A DNA stretch of 64,000 bases from Trifolium pratense. Its lineage: Eukaryota; Streptophyta; Magnoliopsida; Fabales; Fabaceae. A program made the translations under genes and the position numbers. The stretch is from positions 49,930,572 through 49,994,571 of the forward strand of contig NC_060059.1 of NCBI RefSeq assembly GCF_020283565.1. The letters are read 5' to 3'. Below the pieces are notes generated by a model. It was not told the origin of the DNA. It ran no database searches and saw only the letters and a program-made list of their open reading frames with translations. Positions within the stretch are counted from its first letter, which is position 1, and each line of letters begins with the position of its first letter. Shown here one piece after another: positions 59,197-64,000 of the stretch.

Positions 59197-60179
59197 ATGG
59201 TTAGTCAGTCTGGAGAGGCGGTGGAACAATACTCGGCATCGGCCTGGAGAGGCAGTGGAATAATACTCGGGGTTACGTTTGAAACAACTTTATAATTATG
59301 AGAATGTGGAGATGCTAGTGTGGTGAAGTTGGGAATTGGTGGAGCTTAAGTCGTGAACTTTTGGATGCTCCGATCACATGTGTTTTGAGGAAGGAGTACT
59401 TTGAAGCCCTAGAGCTAGTTGAAGGTGGAGTTTGTTCATCTTGGAGACGGGAAAGCTTGTAAGGTTCAAGGTATGGTTGTTTCTTTGTTACATGATGTGA
59501 GGTATATTCTTGAACTTTTGATGCAAAGATAGTTGGTTCTACTATCGGTCATGCTTTTGCTACTAGTGGTAATTCTCATGATATGGTTAAGTTGTGGATC
59601 TTCAGGTTGGTAGTTGTTAGTGACATTGGATTTAGTAAGTCTAGTAAAATGAAGTTTACTAGGTGGTTGAAACTAAATTGGAAGTGTTGGAGACTAACAA
59701 TGACTTGGAGTGCGTTTCAAAGTAGTTGAAATTTTTTGTACAAGGTGGAAGACATAGTGGATATACCGGTTCTTTGAGGCTTTGGTGGAGGGAACTGAGT
59801 TTGAGGTGGAGGTACACCAAAGTGGTATAGCTATGGAGATCTTGTGTGGAAGCAATGGTGATCAAACTTGGTAACTTGTAGGACTATTGGAGATAGTTGG
59901 ATGCAAGGAGAGATTGATATTGCGGCTTGTAGAACCACCTAAAATTCTATGGTTGGTTGGAGGCAAGGAAATCTTCAAAAGTCCGGAAAGCTACAATCCG
60001 GGGTTTGAAGAGGGTATGGTTTAGCTTGTGGGTTGTCCTAAAAATCTAAGGGCAATTGAAGGCAAGCAATTTTCGGGGGAACGGAGAGGTAGACTCCGAG
60101 GGCCGAAGAGGGTGTGGTGTAAGCACGGTGGTCGGTGGGAAGTTGGCACCGCCATCAATTCAAAGGCAAGGTGGAGAAT
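59197..60179 (+). pseudogene. Collapsed pol remnant of the copia element
   Basis: About 1 kb instead of some 3.5 kb of pol. Scraps such as VVSLLHDVRYILEL (near 59475-59518) fit the protease-end region; the rest is stop-ridden, with G-rich GGTGGAG words. Ends at the purine tract AAGGCAAGGTGGAGAA before the 3' LTR. Confidence 0.6.
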
Positions 60180-61442
60180 TATTGGAATTGCCTTAGAATT
60201 GTAGAAACAGGAAAAACAGGGGAAGCTGCTGCTTGCTGCGCCATGCTCAGCAGCATTGCGCCATGCGCAATTGATTAAGCAAATTTTGTGATGTTTGGTC
60301 TGGTGGCTGCGCCATGCGCAGCTGGTCTTGCGCCATGCGCAGGTGTGCAGCCATATATATACTCTGTTCCGTTTTTTGCATCAGTAAGTGGAATTTTTAG
60401 GTCTTTTCAACATCAATCAAGCTAAGGTTCAAAAGGGGTTCTTTTGGGTACACTGGGAACTTATCTATTCCATCTTGTAATCATTATTGTTTGAATCTCT
60501 TGGTCACGGAAAGAGATTCGGGAAAAAGGTAGAATTTAGGAAAACTCTAAATTCTTGTAACTCTTTGTGGTTGAATCTTTGTAATCAAGTTGAATCATTC
60601 ATAGTGGAACGAAGAGCTTTCTCTCCCCAGACAAGGTAGGGATGGCAATTTGAACCATACACAGAGGGTACCCGCAAAAACTACCCACAACGGGTATGGT
60701 AAAAACCCGTATTTTTTGGTACGGCACGGGTATGGGTAATTACCCAAAAAAATGAACGGGTATGGGTGCGGGTACGGGTACCTTAGTACCCACCCCGCCC
60801 CATACCCGCATAATATATATTTATTTATTTTATTTATATTAGTATATTATAATATATGTAAATCAATTTAGAACAATACAACTCTACTAAACTATTAGAT
60901 ATTTTTAATAAAAATGTTTATTTATAACATAATATAAAAATAATGTGAATATCTAACATAAATATGAACTTTAACATAAGGTTAGTAATAATTTTTTTTA
61001 TAATTTTCATTAGTCAATATTAAAATCTTTAGTTTTTTTTTTAATTCTATTAAAATTATATGATATTTTATAATTGATCAATTTATTTTTAGTAAAAATA
61101 CGGGTAACGGGTATGGGTACCTAGGTACCTAGGTACCCATAGGGTATGAGGACGGGGGCAAAAGTTGTTACCCACGCGAGTATGAGTATGGGTACGGGTA
61201 TTTTTTCAATCCGTGAGTATGGAGATGGGTACTATAGTACCCTACCCATACCCTACCCATTGTCATCCCTAAGACTAGGTCATTTTTGGACCGAACTGGG
61301 TAAACAATTATTCGTGTTTTTATCGCTTTTGGTAGTTTAGCTTTTGTTGTTTTATTGCTCATCCATTTGATTTGGTTGCTTCAATCCATTTGTCTCACAC
61401 ACTAAGCATTATTGGTGTAGTTTTCGGTTTGAATTCACAACA
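60180..61442 (+). repeat. 3' LTR of the copia element, with MITE insert
   Basis: Matches 57711-58319 in two parts, 60180-60636 and 61272-61442, plus an extra CAGCTGGTCTTGCGCCATGCG-type segment near 60318 relative to the 5' LTR and a small deletion near 60453. Confidence 0.88.
60637..61271. mobile_element. hAT-type MITE (635 bp) inside the copia 3' LTR
   Basis: Ends TAGGGATGGCAAT and ATTGTCATCCCTA are inverted repeats. The 8-bp flanks AGACAAGG and AGACTAGG (one mismatch) are the expected hAT target duplication. The interior has GGGTA(T/C)GGGTA repeats at both sides and an AT-rich core. The 5' LTR shows the empty site. Confidence 0.9.
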
Positions 61443-61925
61443 AAAATGTTTCAAAAGGGTGTTTCCTAATGCAGATGAAAGGAGGACAGTGAATATAGAG
61501 TTTGCAAACTTCTCAGATAGAAAAGAAGGTTTTGACAATCTTGATACTATTGTTGTTACAGATAAAATTGATCCAAAAACATGGGGGTTGGTTCATGGGG
61601 CTCGAGCTCCATTACTTCAAAAGGTTGCGCTTAAGCTACTTGCACAACCTTGTTCATCATCATGTTGTGAAAGAAATTGGAGCACATATTCATCTATCCA
61701 TAATTTGAAGAGAAACAAGATGACACCACATAGAGCGGAAGCTTTGGTATACATGCATAATAACCTTTGACTTCTATCGAGGAGTACTACCCAATATCAT
61801 CAAGAGGAAACTAAAATATGGGATGTCGCTCGAGGTGTGTTTGGATCATTAGATGATAGTGGATTTCTTGAAGTTGTTGAGTTGTCTTTGGATGAGCCAG
61901 GCTTAGAGGCTGGTTTTCTATGATA
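61443..61925 (+). pseudogene. hAT C-terminal dimerisation region, right arm
   Basis: The plus strand encodes FPNADERRTVNIEFANFSD, WGLVHGARAPLLQKVALKLL, CCERNWSTYSSIHNLKRNKM and [12 protein letters not shown] followed by a stop, then ETKIWDVARGVFGSLDDSG. This is the hAT dimerisation domain. Matches the left arm at 54014-54388 in inverse orientation. Confidence 0.8.
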
Positions 61926-62487
61926 TGAAATGTTTTAGATAATTTTCCTTAGTCGTGTCCGTGTCCTATGTCTTTTACATTAACAGTGTCCTCGTGTCCG
62001 TGTTGTATTCCGTGTTCGTGTCCGAGTCTAGGCTTCATAGCTTCTAACAATAACCTTTCAATCCTTCTAAAAACCAAGAAAATGTAGATTCCCATTAAGA
62101 AATCTCACGAGGCATATTAATTTATAGATACACATAATTTGGACCACCGTAGTGTAGCAAAGGAATTAAAGGCCAATTTAAAGAGGTTAAAAAATAAGAA
62201 CCATTTAAACAATTGAGAATAATAAAACTACATAAATTTCACAATAATATTGTTCCTGCATGAATTTAAAATTGCATAAATTTAACACAGATTGTGGGCA
62301 TACATACTGACCTATAAAAGCATAGCATAAATTGTCACCAGTCTTGTGATCACGGATGATTTCAGCCCTATAATCAAATATTTCGGTGAGAACGGTATGT
62401 ACAAGATGCTAATGCTAAATATGCTGACAATTCTACTCTTCAGTAATACTCACGGTGATACAGTTTCAAAGCGTGAAAATATAGAAG

Positions 62488-63100
62488 TACTTAGAATTGA
62501 GTATTTGGCCTAACTCATCCTTATAAAACCGACTTGTAAAGTGGATTGCCTCTAGTTTATAAACACTTAGTCAGGCCATATCGCAACCGATGTGGGACTT
62601 CTTAACACCCCGCTCGCGCCAAGCGCTCTAGGCTTGAGGCGCGGATATGAAAGGTAGAGGGCTCGATCAGAAACCTGATTGCAGGCAGTCCGACGAAGTG
62701 GCCCAGCGAATCGTGGAGAGGCTCTGATACCATATTAGAATTGAGTTTTGGGCTTAACTCATCCTTACAAAACCGGCTTGTAAAGTGAGGATTGCCTATA
62801 GTTTATAAACACTTAGTCAGGTCATATCGCAACTGATGTGGGACTTCTTAACACCCCCGCTCGCGCCAAGCGCTTTGGACTTGAGGCGCGGATACGAAAG
62901 TTGGAGGGCCCGATCAGAAACCTGATTGCAGGTGGCCCAACGAAATGGCTTAGCAAATCGTGGATAGGCTCTGATACCATCTTAGAATTGAGTATTCGGC
63001 CTAACTCATCCTTACAAAATCGGCTTGTAAAGTGAGGATTGCCTCTAGTTTATAAACACTTAGTCAGGCCATATCGCAACCGATGTGGGACTTCTTAACA
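62488..63100 (-). mobile_element. TRIM element with three LTRs in tandem
   Basis: Three near-identical LTRs of about 120 bp (62488-62607, 62733-62853, 62980-63100), each on the minus strand beginning TGTTAAGAAGTCCCACATC, separated by two copies of a 125-bp interior with primer site TGGTATCAGAGCC (minus strand, near 62720-62732 and 62967-62979). Flanks share GAAG (62484-62487, 63101-63104), which corresponds to continuous sequence in CYP59 near 41973. No coding capacity, as expected of TRIMs. Confidence 0.88.
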
Positions 63101-63108
63101 GAAGGAAA

Positions 63109-63390
63109 TGATAGAGATAGAAGTTGATTGTCACTTTCTTAGAGAAAAAGATACTCACAGGAATCATCAAAACTTCTTTTGTCAACTCCAGAGATCAATT
63201 TGCTGATATCTTTACTAAATCTCTGCGGAATCCTCGAATAAGCTGCATATGTGACAAGAAGGATGCATATGATATATACGCACCACCTTGAGGGGGAGTG
63301 TTGAGATATTCTACTAGGATATTATGGTTTTATGACTTGATACTTATTACGTATTTGGTGACTCTGATACCATATATACAAATAAATAGT
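63109..63390 (+). mobile_element. Inverted copia 3' end, left arm
   Basis: The plus strand carries the end of a copia RNase H (EVDCHFLREK), decayed sequence, the purine tract TTGAGGGGGAG (63289-63299) and the first part of an LTR starting TGTTGAGATATTC. It mirrors 63391-63640. The spacer contains CTCTGATACCATATATAC. Confidence 0.75.
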
Positions 63391-64000
63391 CACCAAATAG
63401 GTAATAAGTATCAAGTCATAAAACCATAATATCCTAGTTATAAATATAGAATATCTCAACACTCCCCCTCAAGGTGGTGCGTATATATCATATGCATTCA
63501 TCTTGTCACATATGTAGCTTATCCGAGGACCCCGAAGAGATTTAGTAAAGATATTCTCTGGAGTTGACAAAAGAAGTTTTAATAATTCCTGTGAGTATCT
63601 TTTCTCTAAGAAAGTGACAATCAACTTCTATATGCTTTGTCCTCTCATGAAAAACTGGATTGGAGGAGAGGTGCAAAGCGGACTGATTATCACAAACCAA
63701 TTCCATCGGGCCAATTTCACAAAAATGAAGTTCCTGCAACAAGTGTTTTAACCACAAAAGCTCACATGTGGCATGAGCCATAGCTCGATACTCAGCCTCT
63801 GTACTTGATCTAGCAACAACAGTTTGCTTTTTGCATTTCCATGAAATCAAATTTCCACCAATGAAAACACAATAACCTGATGTAGATCGTCTATCACTTG
63901 CATCTCCTGCCCAATCAGCATCAGAATATCCAATAATATTGGTGTTGCCTCTATCAGTAAAAACAAGCCCTTGTCCGAGCGATCCTTTGATGTACTTATT
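63391..64000 (-). mobile_element. Copia 3' end with RNase H, running off the window
   Basis: The minus strand encodes a copia RNase H (about 63542-63870 and beyond): SGYCVFIGGN, SWKCKKQTVVARSSTEAEYR, ELLWLKHLLQEL, CDNQSALHLSSNPVFHERTK and HIEVDCHFLREK. Towards the left, after DKLHM-like words, comes a purine tract GAGGGGGAGTG at about 63462-63472 and LTR start TGTTGAGATATTC. The frame is open to at least 63850 and continues past the window end. Confidence 0.8.

Larger units (their letters stand above)
57711..61442 (+). mobile_element. Copia element (TNT1/Sto-like gag) inserted in the hAT right arm
   Basis: 5' LTR 57711-58319 (609 bp), primer-like ATTGGCGTCCACCGTGGGG at 58320, gag frame, decayed interior, 3' LTR 60180-61442 containing a MITE, and a perfect target duplication AAAAT (57706-57710, 61443-61447) that rejoins the hAT frame. 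The 3' LTR starts TATTGG rather than TGTTGG. Pol is almost gone. Confidence 0.9.
53580..62043. mobile_element. Head-to-head hAT transposon in the CYP59 pseudogene, with nested insertions
   Basis: Ends (CTATGAAGCTCGGACTCGG at 53581 and GGCTTCATAGCTTC to 62043) match the hAT in intron 10 of the intact gene and sit at the same intron position. The left arm is read on the minus strand (dimerisation region 54014-54388, middle transposase 54846-55536). The right arm is read on the plus strand (55700-56122, 57255-57707, 61443-61925). The 5' ends face each other near 55540. Both arms have stops and frameshifts. Without the insertions the right arm is a longer transposase than the left. Confidence 0.8.
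50046..62482 (-). pseudogene. Truncated second copy of CYP59 (exons 14 to 9), inflated by insertions
   Basis: Parallel to the intact gene and in the same orientation: exon 14 start (50046-50103), exon 13 fused to exon 12 (50189-50313) with intron 12 and parts of both exons lost, exon 11 (53246-53286), exon 10 (62312-62367) and part of exon 9 (62454-62482). Intervening introns are recognisable. It lacks exons 1-8 and most of the RS tail, so it cannot make CYP59. It contains a copia element (50391-52878) and a large hAT element (53580-62043). It probably arose as a tandem duplication of the 3' half including the hAT in intron 10. Confidence 0.9.

Noticed and set aside
60660..61265. Telomere-like repeats
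   Set aside because: GGGTAYGGGTA words differ from the plant TTTAGGG repeat and are bounded by hAT-type ends with a target duplication.
62488..63100. Cassandra TRIM (5S rRNA-bearing LTR)
   Set aside because: LTR size and initiator-Met primer fit a TRIM, but I could not see a 5S-like promoter block in these LTRs, so the Cassandra name is not supported.

Overview
The window is plant nuclear DNA. It is AT-rich, has intron-containing genes with GT..AG splice sites, and is dominated by LTR retrotransposons, hAT transposons and MITEs. Gene content and repeat style (SIRE-like copia, Athila/Calypso-like, Tekay/Del-like gypsy, the TRIM ending in TGTTAAGAAGTCCCACATC) suggest a legume, probably of the Medicago/Trifolium/Pisum/Vicia group. 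That is inference; the species cannot be fixed from the sequence. No bacterial, CRISPR, rRNA or tRNA features were seen.

Region 1 (1-25928) is a stack of nested LTR retrotransposons. An old Athila-like element on the minus strand (5' LTR 24733-25928, gag remnant 23385-24270, further pieces 8887-9109 and 342-714) is cut three times: by a SIRE-like LTR ending at 341, by a non-coding copia-type element (715-8881, 1541-bp LTRs, target duplication GTAGC), and by a Tekay-like gypsy element (9110-23379, 2128-bp LTRs, target duplication ATACA). The gypsy element is itself split by an internally deleted Athila relative (13874-18960), with an unexplained 424-bp duplication of gypsy sequence on the far side.

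Region 2 (25929-38062) is gene space. It holds a two-exon CYP79-family cytochrome P450 (27633-29343, minus), likely an amino-acid N-hydroxylase making aldoximes, and an intronless plastid nucleobase transporter of the NCS1/PLUTO type (35273-36943, plus). MITEs, microsatellites, a non-LTR retroelement-like remnant and a duplicated P450 3' end lie between them.

Region 3 (38063-47120, minus) is a complete 14-exon gene for the nuclear multidomain cyclophilin CYP59 (cyclophilin, RRM, zinc knuckle, RS-like tail; 615 codons by my splice model). Its intron 10 carries a fold-back hAT derivative and its intron 4 a degraded copia relic.

Region 4 (47121-64000) begins with MITE and repeat debris, then a truncated second copy of the CYP59 3' half (exons 14-9, 50046-62482) that is clearly a pseudogene. 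It is swollen by a deleted copia element with a gag-protease reading frame (50391-52878), a large head-to-head hAT element (53580-62043) that contains a solo Athila-type LTR and a full-length copia element (57711-61442, itself hit by a hAT MITE), a three-LTR tandem TRIM (62488-63100), and finally an inverted pair of copia 3' ends running off the window. The three protein genes have unrelated functions. The main story is repeated insertion, duplication and inversion of mobile DNA around them.
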